From contig NZ_FCOB02000006.1 of assembly GCF_001545075.1 (NCBI RefSeq), forward strand, positions 1 to 64,000: a stretch of 64,000 nucleotides of DNA. The letters run 5' to 3'. Under the pieces are notes generated by a model that was not told the origin of the DNA, ran no database searches, and saw only the letters and a program-made list of their open reading frames with translations. Below are positions 41,339 to 50,101 of this stretch, in pieces (within the stretch, counting starts at the first letter, position 1; the number at the start of each line of letters is the position of its first letter). The stretch is from Caballeronia ptereochthonis. Its GTDB lineage: Bacteria > Pseudomonadota > Gammaproteobacteria > Burkholderiales > Burkholderiaceae. A program made the translations under genes and the position numbers.

Positions 41339-42197
41339 ACGTACCCCGAAATATAACGGCAATTGAACCGCGCTTCGTTGCGGCACCGCAGACGCGTCAG
41401 AGGCGGGCATTTTCGTAAATTTCGTTATGTCCGTGCGAGGGTGCGCGGCGCCGGGCATTCTCCCGATCGCGACGAGAGGTCTGTCGCTCGCGATGAGCGT
41501 GGGCGTTCATGTCGGTCTTCCGGGCAACGGCACCGGCCTGCACGGGGCGCCCGGCCGGAGTAGCAGGAATGGGTTCAAGCGTCGCGGCATGCCCGCGCGC
41601 GGGCATGCCGCGCCCACGGGCGTGCTCTGGATTCGCGCCGTTCATGGTGGTCTGTCCATCCAGCGGCGATGCTGCTGTCCACGGTACTTGTCGGTCTCGC
41701 TCATGGCGATTTCTTGTTTTGAGTACTTGGTCCGTGCCGCCTTCCGGTCTCTGCCGACCGTCCTGCCGCCCCGACGCCGGTCTTCGCCGGCACTAACCAG
41801 TGAGTACATCTCTCGGATTTTGTTCGCAATCCTATCGGTAAGCGTTCTTGCGGAATGTACGACTGCGCACGTGATGAGTGCCGCGTCGCCCATCGGATAA
41901 ACCCCTAGCGGTACGACAAATGACGTGCTTGCAAGGCGCGCGCGGCGCGGCGCCGAACGTTTCGCGCGCCCGCGCTATGAGTGCCAGCCGACACAGCAAA
42001 CGTTCGCATGTGCCGCCGGCTGGGCGATACGTGCGTCCGCGCACGGAGCGCGATTAAGCAGGCGAGTAATTTCCGAACATCAAACGAGCTCGGCCAGGCT
42101 CGATTCGCACACCGCGCGACGCTTGCAAAGACCATAGATGATGCGACGGTGACTGCGGCAAACGACGATCCGAAAACGGACATTCGACGGGGTTTCA
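41339..42197. other. 859-base region without a confident gene
   Basis: Codon use in all frames differs from the neighbours. Two short minus-strand frames (41642-41893 and 41397-41645) join by an ATGA overlap and might be a small two-frame gene, but evidence is weak. A perfect 30-bp palindrome lies at 41583-41612. The right end is the upstream region of the exopolysaccharide genes. Confidence 0.55.
41583..41612. repeat. Perfect 30-bp palindrome
   Basis: Bases 41583-41612 read identically on both strands (half-site CGCGGCATGCCCGCG). As RNA it would form a long hairpin with no loop larger than a few bases. As DNA it could be a regulator site or the scar of an element. Confidence 0.9.
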
Positions 42198-43529
42198 ATG
42201 AACAGGGCATCGCTGGAAGACAGACTCTGGGTGGTGACTTTTATCGTCGCCGTGGCGAGCGACGTGCTCTCGGGCGTGATCCGTTATTTCACGTCGATGA
42301 TCGGTGCGGCCCCCGCCACCTATCTGCCCAAGGTGCTGATGCTCGCCTGGGTGCTCCTCATCCTCATCAAGCGGCCGAAGGCGAGCCACGCGCTCATCGC
42401 GCTCTATCTGCTCGCGCAATCGTTCGTGTCGCTGTCTCACGGCGTCGCGCTGGAGGCCGTCGGCTTCTGGGTGTGGACCGTCATGCCGATGCTCTTCGCG
42501 CTCACCGCTTCGCCGCAGGCGCTCGAGCTGCTCAACGGCGGTGCGGCGCGCGCGGCGTTCCTCGTGCTGGCCGCGCTGTGCTTCGCCGGCCTGCTGCTGA
42601 ACAGCTTCTCGCCGATGCCGTGGGTCGGGCAGAGCGTATCGGTCGGCGGCCATAACGTCTCGGTGGCGACGTCGTCGTATGTGGGCGTCGCCTCGCGGCT
42701 GACCGGATTCGGGCGCGACAGCGCGTCCACCGGCCTGATGGTCGGGCTGCTCACGACCTGGCTCCTCACGCGCACGCGCTCGAAACTGCTGCAGTGCGCG
42801 TTGCTCGGATGCGCGGGCGCGGCGGTCTACGCGACCACCAACAAGACGGCGCCGGTCGCGCTCGCGCTCGTCGTCGGTGCGCACTGCTTGCTCTCCACGT
42901 CGACGGTCAGGCGGGCCTGCCTGTGGGCGGCGGGCGTCGCGGTGGGCCTCCCGATCGCGACGTTCGTCGCGACGTCGGCGCTCAATCTCGCAGGCGGCGG
43001 TTATGTCATGCTGGCGTCGTTCCAGGATCGCATGTGGAACACCTGGCCGCTCCTGATCGAAGGCCTGCTCAAGGACAATCGCATCTGGCTCGGTCTCGGG
43101 CCGGGCGGCTTCGGCTCGGCGGCGACCTATTACGAGAGCGCGTTCGGCTTTAACGTCGCGTATGCGGACAACACGGTGCTGTACGCGGTCGCGAGCTTCG
43201 GCTTCTTCGGCGCGCTCGTGCTGGTCTGGGCGCTCGTGCGTCTCATGCTGCGGGCCGAGCCGACCGACCGCGCTTCGTGGATGATGCTGCTCTATCTGCT
43301 CTTCGCCTGCGCGAGCACGGACATCTGCGAATCGATCGGCTGCCTGCTGTTCCTCGGCATCACGATCCGCCAGCTGCGCGAAAGCGTGCCCGAGACATAC
43401 GGCCAGTTGAGCCGCATGCCGGGTCATACGGGCGCGCATGGCGCCGTCGACGAGCGAATCGCGGAGCGCCATCATCACGATGCGCTGCTGCAGGTCTCGC
43501 GCGGCGCCTTCGGGAGGCATCTGACGTGA
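42198..43529 (+). CDS. O-antigen ligase / Wzy-like polysaccharide polymerase
   Basis: A 443-residue polytopic membrane protein with about ten to twelve helices and a large periplasmic loop between late helices containing NRIWLGLGPGGFGSAATYYE. This pattern is typical of the Wzy/WaaL superfamily, which joins repeat units on the periplasmic face. The C-terminal tail is His/Arg-rich and cytoplasmic. It is the first gene of a three-gene exopolysaccharide set, and its stop overlaps the start of the following hydrolase gene. Confidence 0.78.
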   Translation: MNRASLEDRLWVVTFIVAVASDVLSGVIRYFTSMIGAAPATYLPKVLMLAWVLLILIKRPKASHALIALYLLAQSFVSLSHGVALEAVGFWVWTVMPMLFALTASPQALELLNGGAARAAFLVLAALCFAGLLLNSFSPMPWVGQSVSVGGHNVSVATSSYVGVASRLTGFGRDSASTGLMVGLLTTWLLTRTRSKLLQCALLGCAGAAVYATTNKTAPVALALVVGAHCLLSTSTVRRACLWAAGVAVGLPIATFVATSALNLAGGGYVMLASFQDRMWNTWPLLIEGLLKDNRIWLGLGPGGFGSAATYYESAFGFNVAYADNTVLYAVASFGFFGALVLVWALVRLMLRAEPTDRASWMMLLYLLFACASTDICESIGCLLFLGITIRQLRESVPETYGQLSRMPGHTGAHGAVDERIAERHHHDALLQVSRGAFGRHLT

Positions 43530-44845
43530 AGCGTCCCGGTCCACGCCTTGCGCGGCGCGTGACACTTGCCGCGCTCCTCGCGTTTTGCGGCGCGCTGCTG
43601 GCGGCGTCGCCCGCGCCGACGATCACGCTCGACGGCGCGCCGGGTTCCGCCGAAAAGCCGTATGTCGCGGCGCCCGGCTTCGCGGCCTCGCGTGCGAATA
43701 CGGGCGTCGCGATTCACGAGATCAACGATACGCGCCTGCTCGATGCCGTGAAGGACGTCGGCTTCTCGTTCGTGCGTACCGACCTGTTCTGGGAGGCGGT
43801 GCAGGCGCCCGACGGCTGGCACTTCGGTGCCTTCGACGGCCTCGTGTCGAACCTGTCCGCGCGCGGCCTGGGGGCGCTTTTCATCCTCGGCTACAAGCAT
43901 TACATGTTCAACCCGGATCGGCCGCCGACATCCGCGCCGCAGCTCGCCGCCTTCCGCACTTATGTCTATCAGGCGGCGTTTCGATATCGCAGCGCGCCGG
44001 TGCGCTTCGAGGTGTGGAACGAGCAGGACCACAAGGATTACTGGCTCGCGGAGCCGTCGCCGCGCGCGTATCGCGCGTTGCTCGAGTCGGCGGTGAGCGC
44101 GGCGCGGTCGGCGAACCCGGACGTGACGATCGCAACGGGCGGCGTGCAGCAGGTCGATCGCGATTTCATTCGCGCGGTCGGCGACATGAGCGCCACGAAG
44201 TCGCGCACCGGGCCGGACGCGGTGAGCGTGCATCCGTATCGCCAGCAATACCCGGAGACCGTGCTCGACGACTACGGCGCGTTGCGCGAAGACCTCTCGA
44301 CGTATGCGAAGCGCCCGCAAGTGTGGGCCACCGAATGGTCATACCCGAGCTTCGGATACGAATATGTAGCGGACATCGCCAATGGTCACTCGCCCGAAGC
44401 GCGCGCGCGCCAGGCGAAGTACGCGGTGCGGCTCCTCCTGATGAACTGGATCGCGCAGGTCGGCCTCACCTCGTACTACGACATGCGCAATGACGGCACG
44501 AACCCGCGGGAGATGGAGCACAACTTCGGGTTGCTCGATGCGGACAACGCGAAGCTGCCGGCCTATCACGCGGTGAAGCATCTCTTCGGGTTCACGACGG
44601 GCGCGAAGCACGCGCGTTACTTCATCGACGAGAACGAAAAGTACGCCGTGCTCAAGTTCGAGGCGGGGCGCGCGACGAAGTATGTGGTGTGGTGCTACGG
44701 CGCCGGCAATGTGATGAATCTCGATGTATCGCGCCTGCCCGCGCGCGCGGTCGTCACCGATCTGTACGGCAGGCAGCGTTCGGAGCGCGGCACGCTGGCA
44801 GTCACCGAAGCGCTGGGTCCGGTGTTCATTACCGTGGCCTCGTGA
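43526..44845 (+). CDS. Secreted glycoside hydrolase, clan GH-A type
   Basis: A 439-residue protein starting at GTG 43526 (GTGA overlap with the previous stop, GGGAGG 8 bases upstream). A signal peptide (RRVTLAALLAFCGALLAASP) is followed by a TIM-barrel domain. The acid/base Glu166 is in FEVWNEQD and the nucleophile Glu270 in VWATEWSYP, the two-Glu layout of clan GH-A (GH5/GH39 relatives). A small beta domain ends the chain. Placed between the polymerase and kinase genes, it probably trims or releases the polysaccharide in the periplasm. Confidence 0.85.
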   Translation: MKRPGPRLARRVTLAALLAFCGALLAASPAPTITLDGAPGSAEKPYVAAPGFAASRANTGVAIHEINDTRLLDAVKDVGFSFVRTDLFWEAVQAPDGWHFGAFDGLVSNLSARGLGALFILGYKHYMFNPDRPPTSAPQLAAFRTYVYQAAFRYRSAPVRFEVWNEQDHKDYWLAEPSPRAYRALLESAVSAARSANPDVTIATGGVQQVDRDFIRAVGDMSATKSRTGPDAVSVHPYRQQYPETVLDDYGALREDLSTYAKRPQVWATEWSYPSFGYEYVADIANGHSPEARARQAKYAVRLLLMNWIAQVGLTSYYDMRNDGTNPREMEHNFGLLDADNAKLPAYHAVKHLFGFTTGAKHARYFIDENEKYAVLKFEAGRATKYVVWCYGAGNVMNLDVSRLPARAVVTDLYGRQRSERGTLAVTEALGPVFITVAS

Positions 44846-44863
44846 GAGTTGCAGTGAGGGGAA

Positions 44864-44899
44864 GGGCGGGGTGCGTACGGGGAAGACGCACCCCTGCCC
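44864..44899 (+). terminator. Stable hairpin after the hydrolase gene
   Basis: GGGGTGCG (44868-44875) pairs with CGCACCCC (44887-44894), and the stem extends four more pairs (to 44864 and 44899) past a one-base bulge. It starts 19 bases after the stop. No T-run follows, so it may be a partial terminator, consistent with the kinase gene having its own promoter. Confidence 0.5.
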
Positions 44900-44990
44900 G
44901 TATATCGGTTCGGATGACGTAATTGTTTTGCTGACGATGGCCAGTCGCGGCTGACGTGTTTGGTCTTCTCTTCTTTGTTAGGGATATAAC

Positions 44991-47378
44991 ATGCTTTCAT
45001 ACAACATGCGCCCCAGCTTGACGCCAGTTCCGCATCGCGGCGACGGAATCGTCGACCTCTGGCGCAGCGTCGTGCGCCACAAGACCTTGCTCGGCGCCGT
45101 CACCGGCACGTGCTGTGCGGCGGGCGTGCTCTACATCCTGCTCGCGACGCCGCAATATCGCGCGGAGGCGCTCCTGCGCGTGCAAAGCAAGGCAGGCGTG
45201 TCGATCAGCTCGCTGTCGGACGTATCCGGATCGATTGCCGCCGATGGCTCCGCCAGCGACGAAAGCGACGTGCTCACGTCGCGCTCGGTCGTGAGCACGG
45301 CGATCGCGCAAACGGGTGCCGAGACGGTCGTCGAGACCGAGAGCTACTTCCCGCTGGTCGGCCGCTGGATGGCCACGCGCCACGCCATCGACCGCGAGCT
45401 CGCGCCGGCGCCGTTCGGGCTCGACCAATATGCGTGGGGCGGCGAGCGCCTCACGCCGGGCGTCTTCGACCTGCCGAAAGCCGCGCTGAGGATGAAGTTC
45501 CGCGTCGTCGCGGGCGAGAGCGGACGCTGGACGCTCTACGACAGGAACGACACGCGCCTCGCGGAAGGCCGCGTCGGCGAGACCGTGCCGTTCCAGGTCG
45601 CGACGCCCGAGGGCCAGGCGCCCGGCGAGCTGCGCATCGACGCGCTGCGCGCGCGGCCCGGCGTGAGCTTCCAGATCACGAAGTATTCGCAGCAGATGAC
45701 CTTCGACAACGTGCTGCAGCGGCTGCGCACCTCGATTCCGCCGCGCGAGTCGTCGCTGCGCGATCCGGCGCTGATCCATCTGAGCTACCAGGCCGATTCG
45801 CCTTTCGAGGCGCAGGCGATGGTCAACGCGATCATCAAGACCTATCAGCAGCGCGACATCGAGCGCCGCGCCGCGCAGGCGCAGACGAGCCTCGACTTCC
45901 TGAGGCAGCGCCTGCCCGCGCTCAAGCAGGACCTCGAACGCGCAGAAGGCCGCCTGAATGCGTTCCGCACGCAGACCGGCACGGTCGACATGCAGCAGCA
46001 GAACGTCGCGCTGATCGCGCGCATGAGCAGCCTCGAGGAACGGCAGACGACGCTGCAGCTCGCGCTCGACGCCGCGCAGCATCGTTATCGCCCGGAAAGC
46101 GACCAGTATCAGAGCGCGCTCACGCAGCTGAACCAGGTGAAGCGCGAGATCGGCGAGGCGTCGAAGACGGCGGCGGCGCTGCCGACCATCCAGCGGCAGT
46201 ATGTCGAGCTCGCGCGCGACGTCGCCGTGACGACGCAGCTCTACACGAGCGTGCTCACCAACGCGCAGCAGCTCGAAGTGGCCGCGGCGAGCACGCCGCC
46301 GGGCATCGCGGTGGTGGACTGGGCCGTCGCGCCCGAGAAGCAGTCGTGGCCGCGCCAGTGGATCGTGCTGCTCGGCTCGATCTTCGGCGGGTTGTTCCTC
46401 AGCACGGTGTCGATCTATCTGATCGCGCTGCATCGCCGCGAGCTGCGCAGTCCCGAGGAGATCGATCACTTCTCGCAAGTGCCGCGCCTCGCCGTGATCG
46501 CGCGCTCGACCGCGCAACTGCGCCAGGACGTGCGCGCGCTCACACATAACGCCGCGCCCGCCAAGCTGCTCGCGATGACGAGCCCGACGGACCCGAGCGT
46601 CGAGGCGCTGCGCTCGCTGCGCAGCAGCGTACGCGCCATGCTCTCCGGCGTGCCGATCGCGAATCATCCGGGTTTTCACGGTCTGAATCCGATCAACCCG
46701 CTCAATCCGATGAACCCGATGGCGTTGAGCCACGCGGTCGGCAACACGGTGACCGTGATGAACCCGGGCTACGTCGCCGATGCGACCGACGCCAGCGGCC
46801 GCGTGATCCTCTTCACCGGCCCGACGCAGGGCGTGGGCAAGAGTTTCGTGTCGTCGAACTTCGCGTATCTGCTCGCGGAGACGCGCGCCTCGGTGCTGCT
46901 GATCGACGCCGACATGCGCCAGGGCCGCCTGCGTCATCTCGTCGACGGACGCGAAGGCCCGGGCCTCGCGGAAGTGCTCGCAGGCACCGCGCACGTGGAG
47001 GATGCGATCGTGCCGCTCGGTAACGGCGGCCTGTCGATGATGGACGCGGGCGCGGAGTATCCGGAAAACCCCGCGGAACTGCTCACCCGCCCGGCGTTCC
47101 AGGACATGATGGCGATGCTGCGCGACATCTACGACTACATCGTGATCGATTCGCCGCCGGTGCTGCCGGTGAGCGATGCGCTCTCCATCGCGATGCAGAA
47201 CTGCGATCTCGTGCTGCTCGTGTCGCGCGCGGATCGCACGGGTGCGAGGCAACTGGAGGAGACGCTGCGCCGTCTGGAGAATGTCGGCGCGAAAGTGGGC
47301 GGACACGTGTTCAACGGCTTCGCACCGGGACGCTATGGTGCGCGCGAGGAATACGGCATCAGGACGTCCGCGCGATAA
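44991..47378 (+). CDS. Wzc/BceF-type polysaccharide co-polymerase and tyrosine kinase
   Basis: A 795-residue bacterial tyrosine autokinase that controls chain length and export of exopolysaccharide. It begins with a Wzz domain and first membrane helix (LLGAVTGTCCAAGVLYILLA), a long periplasmic coiled coil (about 280-420) and a GNVR-type region. The second helix is WIVLLGSIFGGLFLSTVSIY. The cytoplasmic kinase has a P-loop at 610-618 (GPTQGVGKS), Walker A' LLIDADMRQG and Walker B IVIDSPPVLPVSD. The C-terminus has only two Tyr (GRYGAREEYG) instead of a dense cluster. No Wza or phosphatase gene is adjacent. Confidence 0.93.
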   Translation: MLSYNMRPSLTPVPHRGDGIVDLWRSVVRHKTLLGAVTGTCCAAGVLYILLATPQYRAEALLRVQSKAGVSISSLSDVSGSIAADGSASDESDVLTSRSVVSTAIAQTGAETVVETESYFPLVGRWMATRHAIDRELAPAPFGLDQYAWGGERLTPGVFDLPKAALRMKFRVVAGESGRWTLYDRNDTRLAEGRVGETVPFQVATPEGQAPGELRIDALRARPGVSFQITKYSQQMTFDNVLQRLRTSIPPRESSLRDPALIHLSYQADSPFEAQAMVNAIIKTYQQRDIERRAAQAQTSLDFLRQRLPALKQDLERAEGRLNAFRTQTGTVDMQQQNVALIARMSSLEERQTTLQLALDAAQHRYRPESDQYQSALTQLNQVKREIGEASKTAAALPTIQRQYVELARDVAVTTQLYTSVLTNAQQLEVAAASTPPGIAVVDWAVAPEKQSWPRQWIVLLGSIFGGLFLSTVSIYLIALHRRELRSPEEIDHFSQVPRLAVIARSTAQLRQDVRALTHNAAPAKLLAMTSPTDPSVEALRSLRSSVRAMLSGVPIANHPGFHGLNPINPLNPMNPMALSHAVGNTVTVMNPGYVADATDASGRVILFTGPTQGVGKSFVSSNFAYLLAETRASVLLIDADMRQGRLRHLVDGREGPGLAEVLAGTAHVEDAIVPLGNGGLSMMDAGAEYPENPAELLTRPAFQDMMAMLRDIYDYIVIDSPPVLPVSDALSIAMQNCDLVLLVSRADRTGARQLEETLRRLENVGAKVGGHVFNGFAPGRYGAREEYGIRTSAR

Positions 47379-47401
47379 GAAGAGCGGCAAGTGGTGTTCG
47401 G

Positions 47402-47436
47402 GCCGGAGCGCTGGGTTGCCAGTCTCCGGCTTTTTT
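47402..47436 (+). terminator. Intrinsic terminator after the tyrosine kinase gene
   Basis: GCCGGAG (47402-47408) pairs with CTCCGGC (47424-47430), followed by six T (47431-47436). It lies 23 bases after the stop and ends the exopolysaccharide transcript, facing the convergent SDR operon. Confidence 0.88.
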
Positions 47437-47443
47437 CATGCCG

Positions 47444-48205
47444 TCATGTCATGAGCCAGCCGCCGGCGACATCGATCACCTGTCCCGTGATGAACGACGC
47501 CTCCTGCGATGTGAGAAAGAGGCACGCGGACGCCACTTCGTCCGGCATGCCGAGGCGCTGCAGCGGCGTCTCCCGCGCGACCTTCTCGTTCGCCTCGCGC
47601 GCGACGCCGCGCACGAGCGGCGTGTCGATGCGTCCCGGCGCGAGCGCGTTCACCGTGATGCCATGCGGCCCGAGCTCTCCCGCGAGATGCCGCGTCATGC
47701 CGATCAATGCCGCCTTGGTCGTGCTGTAGTGGGCGGCGACGATGTCGAGATACGCCTTGCCCGCCACCGACGACATCGACACGATGCGCCCGAAGCGCCG
47801 CTCCACCATGCCGGGCGTGACGACGCGGCAGAAGTTGAAGACGCTGTTGAGATTCACGTCGACCACGCGGCGCCATTCGGCGGGATCCATCTGCCAGATC
47901 GGCATCGGCTTGCCCGCGTGCTTCGGCGAAATGCCCGCGTTGTTGACGAGCGTATCGATGGGCCCAAGCGCCGCTTCGACCGACCTGCACGCGGCCTCGC
48001 ACGCGGCGAAATCGCCGACGTCGGCGCGGGTGAAATGCGCCCGCAGGCCGGCATCGGTCAGGCGCCCGGCGAGCGCCGCACCGGTGTCCTCGTTCGCATC
48101 GACGATGCCGACCGCCGCGCCGTCGCGTGCATAGCGTTCGACGATCGCCTCGCCGATGCCGCCGCCACCGCCCGTGACCACAACCACACGTTGTCGGTGC
48201 TGCAC
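47444..48205 (-). CDS. Short-chain dehydrogenase/reductase
   Basis: A 253-residue classical SDR. The cofactor motif is TGGGGGIG (residues 11-18), the structural NNAG is at 88-91, and the catalytic Ser (about 146), Tyr160 and Lys164 are in place (HYSTTK). The acidic residue after strand 2 (GIVDAN) suggests NAD(H). It is the last gene of a three-gene operon, one base after the quinone-reductase stop, so it probably acts in the same catabolic route on an alcohol or ketone. Confidence 0.93.
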   Translation of the reverse strand: MQHRQRVVVVTGGGGGIGEAIVERYARDGAAVGIVDANEDTGAALAGRLTDAGLRAHFTRADVGDFAACEAACRSVEAALGPIDTLVNNAGISPKHAGKPMPIWQMDPAEWRRVVDVNLNSVFNFCRVVTPGMVERRFGRIVSMSSVAGKAYLDIVAAHYSTTKAALIGMTRHLAGELGPHGITVNALAPGRIDTPLVRGVAREANEKVARETPLQRLGMPDEVASACLFLTSQEASFITGQVIDVAGGWLMT

Positions 48206-48206
48206 G

Positions 48207-49217
48207 TCAGTCGTCCCCCAGCTTCAACATGATCTTGCCGATGTGCCTGCTCGATTCCATCAGTTCGTGCGCCGCGCGCACTTCGGCGAGCGGCAGCACG
48301 CTGTGAATCACCGGCAGCGCGCGGCCCGCCTCGAGCAGCGGCCACACTTTCTCCCGCAGCGCGTCGGCGATGGCGGCCTTCTGCTCGACGCTGCGTGCGC
48401 GCAAGGTCGAGCCGGTGAAGGTGAGGCGCTTGAGCATGATGGGCATCGTGTCGATGGTGACGCGGCTGCCTTCGAGGAACGCGATCTGCACGAGCCGGCC
48501 TTCGAGCGCGAGCGCCTTCAGATTGCGTTCGATGTAGCCGCCGCCCACCATGTCGAGAATGACGTTCACGCCGCGGCCGTCGGTGAGCTCGCCCGTCACG
48601 GCGACGAAATCCTCCTTGTGGTAGTCGATCGCGCGCTCGGCGCCCGCCGCGATGCACGCCTGCGCTTTCTCCGCATTGCCGACGGTCGTGAAGACGCGTG
48701 CGCCGAACGCATGCGCGAGCTGGATCGCCGTCAGGCCGATGCCGCTCGAGCCGCCGTGCACGAGGAAGGTTTCGCCTGCAACCAGCCGGCCGCGCTCGAA
48801 GACGTTGGTCCACACGGTGAAGTACGTCTCGGGCAGCGCGGCCGCCTGTAACAAGGTGAGACCACGCGGCACGGGCAGGCAAAGCGAGGCGTCGGTGACG
48901 CAGTACTGCGCGTAGCCGCCGCCCGGCACGAGCGCGCAGACTTCGTCGCCCACCCGCCAGCGCGTCACGCGTTCACCCGTCGCCGCGATGCGTCCGGACA
49001 CTTCGAGACCGAGATGCGGCGATGCGCCCGGCGGCGGCGGATACGAGCCCGCGCGCTGCAATACGTCCGGACGATTCACACCGGCGTAGGCGACTTCGAT
49101 CAGCACGTCGTCGGGACCCGGCGTGGGCAGTGGGCACGTTGCGAGCCGCATGCAGTCGGGCGGGCCGCCCGCGCCGTGCTCGACATAGGTCATCGAAGCA
49201 GGAAGGGTAGAGGCCAT
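48207..49217 (-). CDS. NAD(P)H-quinone oxidoreductase (zinc-independent MDR, PIG3/QOR type)
   Basis: A 336-residue medium-chain reductase starting at ATG 49217 with GAGGAG upstream. The GroES-like N-terminal domain has GVNRPDVLQRAGSYPPPPGA, and the Rossmann domain FLVHGGSSGIGLTAIQLAHA. It lacks the zinc-binding His/Cys set of alcohol dehydrogenases, as expected for quinone oxidoreductases. It lies 11 bases after the cupin gene and 1 base before the SDR gene, clearly one operon. Confidence 0.92.
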   Translation of the reverse strand: MASTLPASMTYVEHGAGGPPDCMRLATCPLPTPGPDDVLIEVAYAGVNRPDVLQRAGSYPPPPGASPHLGLEVSGRIAATGERVTRWRVGDEVCALVPGGGYAQYCVTDASLCLPVPRGLTLLQAAALPETYFTVWTNVFERGRLVAGETFLVHGGSSGIGLTAIQLAHAFGARVFTTVGNAEKAQACIAAGAERAIDYHKEDFVAVTGELTDGRGVNVILDMVGGGYIERNLKALALEGRLVQIAFLEGSRVTIDTMPIMLKRLTFTGSTLRARSVEQKAAIADALREKVWPLLEAGRALPVIHSVLPLAEVRAAHELMESSRHIGKIMLKLGDD

Positions 49218-49228
49218 TTGCGAACTCC

Positions 49229-49774
49229 TCACCGGATGATGGCTTCGAGGCGCTCAGCCGGCAGGCCAAGCGACGCGTAATGCTTGCGGGTTGCTTCGAT
49301 CTTGGTGAAGACGTCCTCGTAGCCCTGTGCGATGCCCTGGGGATCGACATATGTATAGCCGCCGGTCACGTGGAACCACGTGACCATTTCGGGCACGTCG
49401 TCGGGCACATAGAGCGTGTGCGTTTCGCCCGCGGGCTCGAACGCGTAGCCGCCTTGCTCGGCGACCCAGTCGTGCTCGAGGTAGTACCAGCGGCCCTTGA
49501 GGACCATCGCGTGAACGGCGCCGCTATGGCGATGACGCGACACGACGCCGCTGCCGCGCACGCGCAGCAGGTTGACGTAGTAGCCCTGGCTCGCATTCAG
49601 GATCAGCGGCTTGAAGGACACGGTGGACGTGGCGGGCACCCAGAGATCGTCGTCGGCGAGCCAGTCGGTCATCACGCCGCCGTGCACGAGATCCTTCGAC
49701 ATGAACGGGGCCTGCGGCAACTGATAAGCGACGACCTGCTCGTCGGGCCTGACGCGTGCGGCTACGGTGTGCAT
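49229..49774 (-). CDS. Cupin dioxygenase-like protein (2,4'-dihydroxyacetophenone dioxygenase family)
   Basis: A 181-residue cupin, first gene of the operon. Metal-ligand candidates are H81, H83 and H88 in SRHRHSGAVH and the later His119 in EPAGETHTL. The block GRWYYLEHDWVAEQGGYAFE matches the family named for 2,4'-dihydroxyacetophenone dioxygenase, which cleaves the C-C bond of an aryl ketone with iron and oxygen. GGAG precedes ATG 49774. With the reductase and SDR it suggests a small aromatic or keto-acid route, but the real substrate is unknown. Confidence 0.82.
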   Translation of the reverse strand: MHTVAARVRPDEQVVAYQLPQAPFMSKDLVHGGVMTDWLADDDLWVPATSTVSFKPLILNASQGYYVNLLRVRGSGVVSRHRHSGAVHAMVLKGRWYYLEHDWVAEQGGYAFEPAGETHTLYVPDDVPEMVTWFHVTGGYTYVDPQGIAQGYEDVFTKIEATRKHYASLGLPAERLEAIIR

Positions 49775-50101
49775 GTGGGGTCTCCGATATTGGAAAGCAT
49801 TGCGCAAGTGAGATGAAGTGCTTCGTTCCTCGGGGCAAGTATGAACGAATTGCGTGCGGCTCGCCGATCGTTGCGAACCATGCAATGTGCTCACGCAATG
49901 ATCGGCCGGTTCATGACGGATGACGGCGTAATGCACCGGCGGCGGCATGAGCGTTGCCGAAGCTGGCGCGGTGCATTCATGGAATTCGACAAATTGCGTC
50001 TGGCCAGCATTTACACTGTCCAGAAGCAACGTGTCTGCATAGCGTGTGGGTACGGCGCATCGAAACACGACACCATTCGAACAATCAATTCGGATATCGA
50101 A
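49775..50101. other. 327-base intergenic region between divergent genes
   Basis: Separates the cupin operon (minus) from the methyltransferase gene (plus). An extension of the methyltransferase frame covers part of it, but no ribosome site or family similarity supports translation there. No hairpin or repeat was noticed. Confidence 0.5.

Noticed and set aside
41427-41900. 157-codon plus-strand frame in the gene-free stretch
   Set aside because: No ribosome site, Arg/Ser/Pro composition and codon use unlike neighbours; it also spans the palindrome.
44997-47390. 797-codon minus-strand frame opposite the tyrosine kinase
   Set aside because: Antisense shadow of the Wzc gene, extremely Arg/His-rich with no domain.
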